Source: Limnomonas spitsbergensis
Lineage: Eukaryota; Chlorophyta; Chlorophyceae; Chlamydomonadales
NCBI GenBank assembly: GCA_037349105.1
Contig: JAYJMM010000111.1
Coordinates: forward strand, 1,116,001 to 1,180,000
Reading direction: 5' to 3'
DNA length: 64,000 bases
Shown: piece after piece, positions 11,101 through 19,549 of the stretch
How the letters are laid out: each line of letters starts with the position of its first letter
Numbering within the stretch: the stretch's first letter is position 1
The notes under the pieces: generated by a model
Told to the model about the DNA's origin: nothing
Databases searched by the model: none
What the model saw: only the letters and a program-made list of their open reading frames with translations
Translations under genes and position numbers: made by a program

Positions 11101-11957
11101 TGGGTGGGGGGGGAGGGTCATGTGCATGTGGGTGGGTGGGTGGAGGGCGGGTGTGCGTGTGGGTGAAGGTTGTAGGTGGGTGGAAGATGTGTGTGAGTGG
11201 GTGGGTGGGTGGTGGGTACATGTGCGTATGGGTTGTGGGTGGGTGGGTGTGACTGTCATTTATCGAAGCGCAATGCCTTACGGCTATTATAGCCTTTACG
11301 GGATAAATGGACGCCAGCTGGCTTTGGGAGGCGCTGTTGAAGGTTTAGGCTGAGGTTGTATGACTCATATACCGATACCGATACCGATACCGATACCGAT
11401 ACCGATAGGTTGAATCGTAATTATTCACATGGATTCGTGAATCCCTTAAAAGGATGGAGGGCCGTCAGATGGCCCCTGGGTACAGCTATTCAAGGTAAAG
11501 GCTAAGGTTACCGTATATACTTATATGACAGGTTGAATCTTCCTTGCTTATGAATCCTGTACAGTCATCGGCCATCAGCCAAAATGGGCGGCATCCTTGA
11601 TCCACGCACTCGTTTGTGTATCTAATCATTTATAAGGAATTAAGAAAGGTACGCCCCTTGAGGGGCGTGAGAGTTAAGGAAACTCGGTTTATTTATTTAT
11701 ATCACCCATCACAGGATGGACGACCGCCAGATGCCCCTGGGTGCAGCGGTTAAAGGTTTAGGCTTAGGTTAAGGAAACTCAGTTGATTTATTTCACCTAT
11801 CACCTTTCACAGGATGGACGACCGCCAGATGCCCCTGGGTGCAGCGGTGCATGCAGCCACGGCTATACGCTTCCTCCAAGCACGGTCCATGTCCCTTAAT
11901 GAAGAGGCGAGCACCAGACCACGTGAGGAGGAGCCTGAGGCACATCAGGAGCTGTGA
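303..11957 (+). CDS. M20-family amidohydrolase (IAA-amino acid hydrolase ILR1-like), 12 exons, 5' end missing
   Basis: Metal-dependent amidase that would release the acid from N-acyl amino acids; the ILR1/hippurate hydrolase group is the best fit, substrate unproven. Exons: 303-439, 993-1194, 1799-1882, 2253-2329, 2723-2774, 3758-3851, 4310-4365, 6031-6109, 6412-6552, 8822-8947, 10416-10495, 11813-11957 (stop TGA 11955-11957). Every junction is GT-AG and every phase agrees, giving about 424 residues. Visible motifs: [10 protein letters not shown] near the N-terminus, [13 protein letters not shown], the metal-site HACGHDAH (Cys codon 1151-1153), the Glu pair in [51 protein letters not shown] and the late His in [16 protein letters not shown]. 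All expected metal ligands are present. Family length is about 440, so only a short N-terminus or signal/transit exon lies upstream of the window. Introns are stuffed with exon-edge copies and minisatellites. Gene identity is firm; physiological role is inferred. Confidence 0.9.
1319..1634 (+). repeat. Decayed copies of the start of exon 1799-1882
   Basis: At 1588-1634 the sequence caggctgctcgaagcagctg, followed by aggcgcagctgcc, closely matches the true junction at 1797 onward. A shorter match lies at 1317-1338 and is followed by a gtgagt donor-like string. Between them lies the GCCGTAT-rich dispersed repeat. Inferred to be duplicates of the acceptor side of the exon. Confidence 0.65.
1371..1525. 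repeat. Dispersed repeat family B (GCCGTATYGTGC-rich), copy 1
   Basis: Two to three degenerate units of a sequence built on gccgtatcgtgc, a gctacctTGGTAGTgcaat core and ggctaGgcctgtgc. Other copies in the window: 18752-18860, 29866-30170 (about five units) and, in the opposite orientation, 35225-35345, 35475-35510 and 35625-35745. A more diverged relative is at 20495-20650. No coding capacity seen. Confidence 0.7.
2074..2172. repeat. (GGCTCC)n hexanucleotide microsatellite
   Basis: About 16 near-perfect hexamers in the intron between exons 1799-1882 and 2253-2329, shading into ggctct at the right end. It opens a Glu-Pro reading frame on the minus strand, but the position inside a well supported intron argues against coding. 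Confidence 0.9.
2330..2560 (+). repeat. Donor-side duplicates of exon 2253-2329 and derived G-rich tandem repeat
   Basis: Just after the donor (gtgagatcaggg) the intron repeats gagaggagatt-type units at about 2349, 2390 and 2449. At 2496-2545 a decayed copy of the exon end appears: gtggctgggatgc, then ccatgctgcctggaggtgag, i.e. the same coding end and the same donor as the true junction at 2329/2330. Confidence 0.7.
2796..3040 (+). repeat. About six copies of exon end plus donor from exon 2723-2774
   Basis: The true exon ends ...gaccgcttcag|gttggtggg. The downstream intron repeats gatcgcttcaggtttgtggg or gaccgcttcaggtctgtggg at about 2798, 2828, 2860, 2938, 2975 and 3013, with growing divergence. 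Each of the better copies retains an AG/GT donor-like context. These are exon-edge duplicates, not functional exons, since no acceptor precedes each copy. Confidence 0.75.
3676..3735 (-). mobile_element. Partial SINE/MITE-like family A element, reverse orientation
   Basis: The reverse complement reads like the middle of the family A consensus (ggccggtccaggtttg, then a ctgggcggcct block). It lies 25 bp before the acceptor of exon 3758-3851. See the family description at 60240-60420. Confidence 0.5.
3910..4135 (+). repeat. Three decayed copies of the 3' end of exon 3758-3851
   Basis: The exon ends with bases coding [12 protein letters not shown] followed by gtaatggcagg. Copies at about 3913-3955, 3996-4038 and 4095-4135 repeat gcagctgtggtcatggccct and a following g-cgatggcaggga. 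Two of three keep the ATGGCC core. They lie between G-rich tracts and have lost a usable frame. Confidence 0.75.
4395..5672. repeat. 23-bp minisatellite (ttccctYggtgcatggtgcatg)
   Basis: About 55 units of a 23-bp repeat whose consensus alternates ttcccttggtgcatggtgca and ttccctcggtgcatggtgca, with occasional 9-bp extensions (an extra gtgcatggt). The C/T and final G/T variants are interspersed rather than blocked, showing ongoing homogenisation. It fills the intron after exon 4310-4365. Because 23 is not a multiple of three, all frames stay open and give long spurious ORFs on both strands. Confidence 0.95.
5703..5960 (+). repeat. Two decayed copies of the start of exon 6031-6109
   Basis: The true junction is tcctgtag|gttcaacacgggccctgg. 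At 5708 an acceptor-like ccacag is followed by gttcaacatcatc, and at 5930 gcgcag is followed by gttcaccacgggtgacggc. Both keep the acceptor AG and the first bases of the exon but diverge afterwards. Confidence 0.55.
6110..6260. repeat. Short tandem repeat after exon 6031-6109
   Basis: Three units of about 55 bp containing caatggaccagggtggttg and taagatct. The first begins close to the donor (gtgattggagtttaagatct), so it may be donor-side DNA that was tandemly copied. Confidence 0.7.
6960..7092 (+). repeat. Decayed copy of the 3' half of exon 6412-6552 with its donor
   Basis: Bases 6985-7080 align with the exon bases coding [21 protein letters not shown]: for example gttgagtggagcc, then ccaaccgagcgtcaagcatg, then ctgacatggtggatgtgagttg. 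The true exon end is gccgacatggttaatttg|gtgagttgg. The donor string gtgagttg is intact in the copy. The protein frame is damaged by indels. Confidence 0.8.
7174..8662. repeat. 23-bp minisatellite (ggagctgagtKggggg agtggac)
   Basis: About 65 near-identical 23-bp units, differing mainly by T or G at one position (gagttggggg versus gagtgggggg). The first unit lies shortly after the duplicated donor copy gtgagttgagggagcag, from which it could derive (inference). It opens a 555-codon minus-strand frame with a 23-residue period (three units), which is an artefact of repeat length. Confidence 0.95.
9940..10345 (+). repeat. Four decayed copies of the start of exon 10416-10495
   Basis: The exon starts gttccgtcagtgttctcttt, then cttgggtatcgg. 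Related strings occur at 9944 (ctccgtctgtttcctcttcc, then tggggcacg), 10048 (ttccgtctgtcttctcctta), 10169 (ttccgtctgtttctacttct) and 10298 (ttttgtctttgttcttcctc, then ttggac). Spacing is roughly 100-130 bp. Each is followed by a gggtt/ggttt-type stretch, so the duplicated block includes more than the exon edge. Confidence 0.65.
10570..11262. repeat. GT/GGGTG-rich low-complexity tract
   Basis: Imperfect repeats of gtgggtgggtgtg, gtgcatgtgggtggagggag and gtgcatatggatcaggggtg fill the intron after exon 10416-10495. Frames open on both strands are artefacts of composition. Confidence 0.85.
11300..11755 (+). repeat. Three decayed copies of the start of the last exon (11813-11957)
   Basis: True junction: cttcacag|gatggacgaccgccagatgc, then ccctgggtgcagcggtgcat. 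Copies: 11303-11350 (aatggacgccagctggcttt), 11451-11500 (aggatggagggccgtcagat, then ggcccctgggtacag) and 11711-11760 (acaggatggacgaccgccag, then atgcccctgggtgcagcggt). The third is identical to the real exon for over 30 bp, including the acceptor. After each copy comes aaggtttaggct-like sequence, so the duplicated unit also carries a telomere-like heptamer. Confidence 0.9.
11369..11406. repeat. (ATACCG)n microsatellite
   Basis: Six perfect hexamers within the ladder of last-exon copies. Confidence 0.9.
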
Positions 11958-12739
11958 TGGGAGACAATCCAGGTCTTCTCGCCCACGGACAGGAGGAAGG
12001 GGGTGAGAGGGACGACTTCACAGAGGGGGTGAACCAGGAATGGGGTTATTTAATATAAAGCATGTATTGAGGATGTTTGTCATCGGATTTGGATTGTGCA
12101 TCACTCACCCTCGCATATTACACATCCTCGTAGGTGTGACCAAGTGCAACAAACGACATGAACTGAAGGCAAAGTGTGAGGATGGGCGGTTGCATGGAGC
12201 CGTGTTTGGGAGTGGGAGGCGAAGTTTTTTTGTAGGATGACGGGTCGGGGATGAATTACTGAAGTGGTGGCAGTGTAATCATATAAACGATATTCACGGG
12301 AAAACATCATCATCCGGAATTCCGAACATGTATAGAGTTGGATATGTTTAGAACGGTGCATACGCGTTGAACATGTGCATCGCATGCACAGACAAGACGG
12401 GTCAGGTATGGCCGTATGGGATGGAGGGCATGAGATGCCCTAGCTTTGGTGGGAGATGTGGTCGAATGTCTGGACTCTGAAAGGCTAGGTTCGAAGAGGG
12501 GGCAGGTGTTGCGTGCCTGTGAAGTAATGCACATTTCTAGAGGACGAGGATGAGGCCATGAAACGGTACGCAAACGGAGTGTGGGACAAACTAAATGCAG
12601 CGGATTCTGCATACCGTATGTGTTCTGGAAGAAATGTGGTTGTTTTATCTTTCAGTGTATGATGAAAAGAGAGAATCATCTCAAAAATTTGCCAAATTTC
12701 CTGTCTCCCCCCTAACTCTCTAGGTGGTGCTCAATCGAA

Positions 12740-12960
12740 CTCTTTTGCACCCACGTCATGTTTTATGGCTGGGGCTTATCTTCTGCACTATGGGGTTCAT
12801 TCCCACGCCACTGTCGTAGTTGTGTGCTAGTTGCTTGCCCAGGGGGGTCACTGGTTTTCGCTTTCTGTCCTAGTGTATCAAGTGCCTTTACCGGTTTACG
12901 GGCACATGTGCCATGCATCAAGTGTGATGCTCTGTTGGACTGTAAAAAACTTCACATGAA
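12740..12960 (+). mobile_element. Dispersed repeat family D, copy 1
   Basis: About 220 bp sharing long runs with 40265-40480: gcacccacgtcatgtt, ggggttcattccca, cttgcccag, then tttttcgctttctgt-like sequence and a tail with gatgc-rich catcaa(g/t)tg units. The tail alone recurs at 33780-33870. No ORF of note. Probably a non-autonomous mobile element; ends not defined. Confidence 0.7.
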
Positions 12961-13064
12961 AGATGCATGCATGTAAAGGACGCTTCATTGACATGTAAAG
13001 GACTTGTTTATAACGGTGCATACTCGCTCGGCCCTGCTGGACGCTTGGCAAGACGGGGTGGTTG

Positions 13065-13130
13065 GTGCCCATGCGGCCGAGCCTTTTTGAGCAGGGCCCA
13101 GAGGTGTAACCTCATTGACAGGGCGTAGTT
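13065..13130 (+). mobile_element. Dispersed repeat family C fragment
   Basis: Contains the family core catgcggccgagcctttttg, then agcagggcccagaggtgtaa and attgaca. Other copies: 17725-17975 (-), 38460-38715 (+), 38870-38930 (+), 39838-39900 (-), 45035-45090 (+), 47645-47695 (+), 48490-48800 (-). Confidence 0.75.
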
Positions 13131-13787
13131 GGTGGGGGATGAGCTCGTCCAACCACCATGCACAGCCAGGACCATGGTGCAGCTATGCCACCCTTGTATT
13201 TGAGGGGGGGTAGGAATCTGGAATATGGCGATCTGGACAGGGGGAACCAGCGTGTGTCCAACTCGCTGCCACTACCGGTATATACATCAATTTAGTAAAT
13301 TGGTAGTACCGGTAGTTAAGAGAACTAGGTGGGACTGTCCGACATTGAGCAGAGAACAGCCCCACAGCGTCTTTATATGAGTGACATATGGTTGCGTTAT
13401 TGCTGATACAATGATCATAGTTGCTGAGGATGCTCAGCTAGCTTGAGCATCAATTATCACCAGATGACCTAACTGCTTTTATAACCGTCCAGCCAACCGC
13501 TTGGATGCACCACTCGGCATCTGCACGATCTTACACATTCCTACGATACGCGCTGTCGTCGACACTGCTGCGAACTAATAGCTTACTGCTTGCCACCAGA
13601 CCAACCGCGCGCTCAGCACTGAAATCGCCCGCCGGCACACTGCTGATAGCGCTCGCTCTGGCTCACGACCGGGACAAGAGGTGGTAGCTGCTCTCGTCAC
13701 CTCCACAAGATTCACCTCCAGCTCGCCAGGCCTGAATCTTTCGCAATAGCTATTGGGTGCCTGAGCTGACGCTGTATTGACATACAA

Positions 13788-16038
13788 ATGGACTTCACGT
13801 TCTCAGTCGTATCAAGCGAACGCGCGTCGTGTATACCCGCTATCGCTCCGCCCTTCACAGCAACAACAGTTTCAGCAGCAGAGCCAATACGAGAAGCAAC
13901 AGCACCAACAACAATAGAAGCAGCCCAGGCTCCACAGCAACCTCCAGCTCGCATCCCCCTGACTGCGCGCTCCACCGTCACGCACGCTGGTCCAAAAGCC
14001 GCCTCGGCAACGCCCCTAGCTGCTAGTCATGACGCAACCGCAGCTGCCAGTAGCAAAGATAGCATCGATGGCGTAACTACAAAGAAGTCCTCGGACAAGG
14101 CTGGCCAGAGCCAGATCGAGTTCCTCAGGTGAGCACCCTGGCCTGCCTTGCAACCGAAATGCAAACACAGCTGAGCCTAAACCGCTGCTGTAGTTGAACC
14201 GTCTGAGTAGCATCCCTATAGTGTGAAGGCCGGAGAGGAATGTCATGTTATACAGATATTTTGCTGCATCTCTTGGCTGGTACCATGCAAAGACGCCATG
14301 CAATGACGCCATGCAGTGACGACATGCAATGATGCCAAGCAGCCTTACACTCATTGTGACACTCAGGCCCCCATGCACACAACCACGCTGCCATGCATGC
14401 TACCATGTCGCTATGCACAAACCCAGGCCGCCATGCACGCACCCACGCCGCCATGCACGCACTCGTGGCGCCACGCACACACACTTGATAGACTTCTTGG
14501 TGCCCAAAGAACAAAACGAAAGATGTTTCTCAAGTGTCTTGTTTGGGGCACCTGGAAACGTTGTGAGCAAGAAATGTGTGGAATAAACCAGCTCGGAAAA
14601 GGATGTAATTGGTCTAGAAGGTAGAATGCTAAAATGAAGAAACTGAATGCAACGGTCTTACTCTGAACACAATTGAACTACTCTTCTCCTCACTCCCTGC
14701 CTTGGAAGGTCGCTCTCCCATGAGGCAGCTGGGTCATCAGCACCCGCTGTGTTGCGTAAAGACATATCTCTTGAGGAGCTGTATCAGCACCGCACAGTGA
14801 CTGACGCATGGATAGCCCTCAAGGGCAAGGTGTACGACATGACGGGGTACCTGCAGGTGGGTGGAGGGGCTGGTGGGTAGGGGGCAGGTGAGATGGCAGG
14901 TGGGCGGGCAGATGGAGAAGTGGGCAGGTAGGTGGGCGGGTGGAGAAGTGGGCAGGTAGGCAGGTGGGCAGGTGGGTGGAGAAGTGGGCAGGTGGGCAGG
15001 TGCGCAGGTATGTGGAGAAGTGGGCAGGTGGGCAGGTGGGCAGGTAGGTGGAGAAGTGGGCAGGTGGACGAGCAGGTAGGTGGAGAAGTGGGCAGGTAGG
15101 CAGGTGGGCAGGTAGGTGGAGAAGTGGGCAGGTGGGCGGGCAGGTAGGTGGAGAAGTGGGCAGGTGGACGAGCAGGCAGGTGGAGAAGTGGGCAGGTGGG
15201 CAGCCAGTTAGAGAGGCGGGCAAGCCAAAGGTCAGGATCCGGCGAATAAGTACGCAAGCAGGCATGCAGACTAAACCGGCCTCTTTGCCGCCCCTGCAGT
15301 ATCAGCCGCCTGCCACCCACCCACCCTAAACCTGCTCCACAAACCCTGAACCCTTGACCACCTCTTGCTATCAACCTGCCCCCCCCACACACACGCCCTC
15401 CGCACTACGCCCTTTACCCGCAACCCTGCCCCCACTGTCCTTCACCACATACCATCCTCCCTTCCCCCAGCCCCCGCTCTCCCGCAGTGCCGCCCTGCCT
15501 GCGCCTGCTCCCTCCCCCTCTGCACTCTCCTCTAAACCCTTACCCCCCCCACCCCTCTGTTTGTTGCCCTTATTACCCTGGGCCCTTACTCCTTCATTAT
15601 GAGCCTTAAACCCTCCCGCTCCCTCCCCTCATGCACTATTAAGTTGTGTTTAGGGTTCAGGGCTTGCCAGCCTTTCTTTTTTCTTAACCCTTAACCCTTG
15701 ACCCTAAACCCCTAACCCTCCCCTCGTGCAGTATTTAGTTGGGGCTACAATCTTGATGAAGGCTACGGGTACGGACACCCTAAACCCTAAATCCTCCCTT
15801 GCCCCCGCAGTATCACCCAGGCGGGGCTAGGATCTTGATCAAGGCTGCGGGTACAGATGCCACCGCGCTGTTCAAAAAGCACCATGCCTGGGTGGATGCC
15901 GACTACCTGCTCAGTAAGCGGGCAGTGGGGTGGCTGAAAAAGCCGGTTGATGGTGGGCTGACAGCTGATGACGTGATGCACTTGGCTGCCAAGGTGACAG
16001 CTGCTGCAACTCTGAAAGAAGCGCCATGCCTGGGGTGA
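13788..16038 (+). CDS. Cytochrome b5-domain protein, RLF/CYB5D4-like, 3 exons
   Basis: Exons 13788-14128, 14709-14856 and 15811-16038 (TGA 16036-16038), phases 2 and 0, giving 238 residues. The first 113 residues are Ala/Ser/Thr-rich and low complexity. The b5 domain begins at about residue 125 (ISLEELYQHRTVTDAWIALK, then GKVYDMTGYLQ). The first haem ligand is in YHPGG (His165) and the second in KKHHAWVDADYLL (His188). The F-x-K-x-HAW-V form and VGWL end are typical of the plant RLF and animal NCB5OR b5 domains rather than of microsomal b5, and no C-terminal membrane anchor is seen. It would bind haem and carry single electrons; partner unknown. The last 14 residues after HLAAK come from the start of a tandem duplication (see findings). 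Start chosen as the ATG at the head of the open exon. Confidence 0.83.
14290..14480. repeat. Degenerate gacgccatgca repeats in intron 1 of the b5 gene
   Basis: Repeats around gacgccatgcaatgacgcca in the first part, then ccaygccgccatgcacgcac-like units in the second. No coding support. Confidence 0.7.
14851..15215 (+). repeat. Minisatellite built on the exon 2 splice donor of the b5 gene
   Basis: The exon end ctgcag|gtgggtggag is followed by about a dozen imperfect repeats of gcaggtaggtggagaagtgg. The repeat keeps the CAG/GTRGGTGG donor-like core, so the array carries many potential donors directly downstream of the real one. Confidence 0.75.
15288..15795 (+). repeat. Decayed copies of the start of b5 exon 15811-16038, in a CCCTAAA-rich tract
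   Basis: True junction: ccccgcag|tatcacccaggcgggg, then ctaggatcttgatcaaggct. A strong copy lies at 15727-15780 (gtgcagtatttagttggggc, then tacaatcttgatgaaggcta) and weaker ones at 15294 (ctgcagtatcagccgcc) and 15632. Interspersed ccctaaacc heptamers resemble plant telomere repeats. Confidence 0.8.
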
Positions 16039-16405
16039 GGGAGACCATCTGTTCAGCAAGCTGTTCAGGGCTGGCTGCAGAAGCTGGCTGACGGTGGGCT
16101 GATGGCGTGCTGCGCTTGGCGGCCAAAGTGGCTGCTGCTGCAACAGTGAAAGAAGCACCATGTCTGGGGTGATGCCGACTACCTGCTGAGCAAGCGGGCA
16201 GTGGGCTGGCTGCAGAAGCTGGCTGTTGGTGGGCTGATGGTGGGCGACGGACTGATCATGCTGGCTGGTGGCGTGCTGAAGGTGCTAGGATGGTGGACTT
16301 CCTGATCCGCAAGCAGGCAGCGGGCTAGCGGGCCGACGGCGTCAGGCTACCTGCGGCGGCTATCTGCTGCTGCAGCGCAAGAAAGGGAGCGTGCAGTGTT
16401 GTATG
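16005..16405 (+). repeat. Tandem copies of the b5 gene coding end in its 3' flank
   Basis: The exon segment caccatgcctgggtggatgc, through the DADYLLSKRAVGWL bases to the GGLTADDVMHLAAK bases, recurs at 16149-16270 and, more decayed, at about 16045-16140 and 16290-16400. At 16170 ccgactacctgctgagcaag and gcgggcagtgggctggctgc match the exon almost exactly. No copy keeps an open frame with the upstream CDS. Confidence 0.85.
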
Positions 16406-18050
16406 TGTGCAGATGTGGGATGGTTTTGTTTTCTGAGCAGGGGGGCGCCGTCAAGGAATGCACTTTGTTACCCCCCTCAACGCGTATTCAGCCAGGGGGG
16501 TCAGCTGGGACAACGTCAGCAGCAGCAACGGTATTTTTGATGAGGGCACAGCCAGATCTGCAAGACCTATGAGTTCTGCAAGATTTGATGAGGCGTTAAC
16601 TGATGTGCAGTTTCCTTTGTTAGAACTCAGATGGGGGCACCGAATTTGTGATGTGCTGTATGACACCGTAGTATCTGCATGCTAAAAGTAGAGAAGGGTA
16701 GAGGGGGGGGGGGCTACCTAGTATAATATCTCCCCCCCCCTTGGGATTCCAGCTTAACCTGAGCTGTGTGTTGTCTTGCAGCTGAGGAATTCTACTGAAG
16801 CATGCCCTGCTACTTGGGCTGCTGTTCGTATGCCGGCCATGGTCTGGTCCCCACTGGCGGATGGCAGCTTCCTGGCAGCTCCCTCAAGGTGGTCTGTAGC
16901 GCACTTGAACAGCGCTAGTGCACACCAGAGTGGACACCTGCCTCGCAGTCGACTGGTTTCAAATTTCAGACCGTCGTTGAGCAAGAGCCACATTCGTATG
17001 ATTCTTTGGCCCTCTCTTGTGGTGCATTGGGCAGGTGCCGGAGCATGGAGATTGCAGTTTCATGGCAGGTGCCATGGAATGGTTTTGTAGTTCTGTCAGG
17101 TTTTGCGTACTTTGTGTGCGGTTTATTTTGTGCTAAGAAGATGTGATGGGAGTGCACCCCCCCCCGGTGTCAGCATGTGCGGCCTCATGGCCTTTTGACA
17201 AAAGTTCGGGATAGCTGAGAGTGCAAGGCATGTACACATCTTGTCCTTCTCTACCGGTACCATAGTATTTGCTGTACATCATAACGGTGATGAGCAAGCC
17301 CTGTCTCAGCATTCCAATTAATGTACCGGATTCATCAAGTAACTGAAGAAAACAGCACAGGTGAAGAGGTTTTCATCTCTGGATGGGAATTGGGAAGCCC
17401 TGGTCCTTGGCTTCTAATTTATGAAGGATCCTGGAGGTGGCCACGAGCAGGTTGAATATTTCAGATTATATTGAAAGTGCTTTGGGAAGCATTATCGATA
17501 TCTTGTACTTGCGAGCGCACCGGTTCTGAAAGGAATAAGCAGTCCGTTCGTGATGCTCCCCAGCCGCTTCCGGGATGCTGCCCAGACCAAAAACTGCCCA
17601 TCACCCCTCGCAAAAACAAGAGCGATGGAATTTGTTCCTATAGAGACCTGTAGTTCGTCTGGAATTTGGTCCAATGCTTGGTCTATTGATCGAACCGGGA
17701 TGCTAACACGGCACAGTGCCTAGTTGATGACGTAAGATCTCTGGGCCCTGCTCGGAAATAAAGCTCGGCCCCGTCGACAAAAACAATTTCTGCTAGGAAA
17801 CTGAAGAGAGGATGTACGAGAGAACATAAATGACAGCGTGTCTACCTTCCAAACAACAACAAAAGGACAGGTACACCCTATCCCCAGAGCCCCTCAAGAG
17901 ACTATTACACCTCCATGAGTTCAACAAATCTTCCACAAAAGCCAGGGCCTCCCACCCCTGCCTGCCCCGGTGCCTGATGTGCTCAGTCTATGCCTAGGCA
18001 AATGATTATTTTAAAACAGCGGTGTGAGGATAAATGACAATAAACAGGTC
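16406..18050. other. Intergenic sequence downstream of the b5 gene
   Basis: No supported exon on either strand. It contains a G/C homopolymer region near 16700-16740 and a family C copy in reverse orientation (17725-17975). Several 60-105 codon frames lack splice-site or family support. Confidence 0.5.
17725..17975 (-). mobile_element. Dispersed repeat family C copy, reverse orientation
   Basis: Starts with tctctgggccctgctcggaa and aagctcggccccgtcgacaa and extends to cttccacaaaagccagggcc, matching 48490-48760 over its length. Possibly a non-autonomous element of about 250-300 bp. Confidence 0.65.
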
Positions 18051-18061
18051 ACAATATATCT

Positions 18062-18196
18062 TGTGCTACACAAATCACCCCACAGTATGACCTTCACACC
18101 CTGACCTTCACACCCTGACCTTCACACCCTGACCTTCACACCCTAACCTTCACACCCTGACCTTCACACCCTGACCTTCACACCCTGACCTTCACG
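18062..18196. repeat. 14-bp tandem repeat (accctgaccttcac)
   Basis: About nine units, nearly perfect, with one ctaac variant. Confidence 0.95.
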
Positions 18197-18751
18197 GTCG
18201 TTGATAACTTATGGTCCTATGGAGGATCCTCATTTTCCAGATTTGTATCGCAGATCTTCGGTTCATAGCTCTTATCATCAGCACCCAAACACTTGCCCCC
18301 TCCACCCACCAAAGCTTTGACCGTCTTGAAGACAAAGATCATGATAAACAAATAAATGTTTTCCGGTGCCAAATAAAAACACCCCCATTCCCTCCAACAG
18401 CCCCTCCACCATCAGATTGCTGGGCGTCCTCTTCTTTGATCCAAAATAGCCGTGGGCCTGAAAACATACAGAAACCCCAGCCCCAAAGGGCATGCCAAGC
18501 TAGGGCCCTTCCGGAAGAGGCCATTTGGCCCATGCGCGTAGCCGCCGACGTCTATCGGTACAAGTTGCAACCAGGGTTGCAACATCAGCCTTAAAAAAAA
18601 ACTGGTATGTGCGTGTTTTGCAGCCCTTCAAGGCTGTCACCTTAGGAGGTATCAGGCTACACAGGCCTCTCACAACACCTATGCAGCACATCCACTCCCC
18701 ACCGCCGCAAAGGGGTGGCCATCACCAACATGGTAGCACAAACCAGCTTAA

Positions 18752-18860
18752 CCTGCACCGTATCGTGCCGCATTGTGCCGTATCGTGCTACCTTGGCAGT
18801 GCAATCCGGCTAATCCTGTGCCGTATCTTGCCGTATCATGCTACCTTGGTAGTGCAGAAG
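18752..18860. repeat. Dispersed repeat family B, copy 2
   Basis: Two units with cgtatcgtgccgcattgtgc and gctaccttggtagtgca. See 1371-1525. Confidence 0.7.
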
Positions 18861-18929
18861 GGTGGCCATCACCAAGCCTCAGGCATGTCGAGGGCTCATC
18901 CGCAGGCCTCTTGCTGCAATGCCCACAAG

Positions 18930-19549
18930 GAAGATCACCTCCCAGAACTGGTCTTCGTAACGAATCTGTACCTCAGGCTATTCGAGGGCCATATTGCACG
19001 CCTCGCATTGCGACGCTCATGCGGCGCATCTCACCTCCCGGATCTGGTCCCCACACAAGATCTGTACCTCAGGCTGGTTGAGGGCCCTGCAGGCTCCTCA
19101 CTGCGACGCCCATGTGGCGGATCCCCTCCCAGATCTGCTGATCCCCCCACAAGATCTGTACCTCAGGCTGGTCGAGGGCCCTGCAGGCTCCTCACTGCGA
19201 CGCCCATGTGGCGGATCCCCTCCCGGATCTGCTGATCCCCCCACAAGATCTGTACCTCAGGCTGGTTGAGGGTCCTGCATGCTCCTCTCTGTGACGCCCA
19301 CGTGGCGGATCCCCTCCCAGATCTGCTGATTCCCCCACAAGATCTGTACCTCAGATCGGTTGAGGGCCCTGCAGGCTTCTCACTGCGACGCCAATGCGGC
19401 GGATCCCCTCCTAGATCTGCTGGTCCACACACAAGATCTGTACCTCAGACCGGTCGAGGGCCCTGCAGGCTTCTCACTGCGATATGCCCATGCGGCGGAT
19501 TTCCTCCTAGACCTGCTGATCCCCCCTCAAGATCTGTACCTCAGACCAG
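18930..19549 (-). repeat. ~95-bp tandem repeat: copies of the aminotransferase coding end in its 3' flank
   Basis: On the minus strand, the bases coding IREGIRRMGVAVRSLQSP, the stop and the following ~35 bp are repeated about six more times beyond the stop codon at 19550-19552. The key shared string (plus strand) is gcgacgcccatgYggcggat, then cccctcc. Copies near the gene are about 90% alike by eye and those near 18950 are more decayed. Confidence 0.9.

Larger units (their letters stand above)
11958..13787. other. Intergenic region between the M20 and cytochrome b5 genes
   Basis: No supported exon. It holds a family D repeat (12740-12960), a family C fragment (13065-13125) and unique-looking sequence. 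A tgtaa at 12272, the usual chlorophyte polyadenylation motif, could serve the upstream gene (weak inference). Confidence 0.6.

Noticed and set aside
10582..11353. Frames of 90-190 codons in both directions
   Set aside because: Low-complexity GT-rich tract; residues are only Gly/Val/Trp or His/Pro/Thr.
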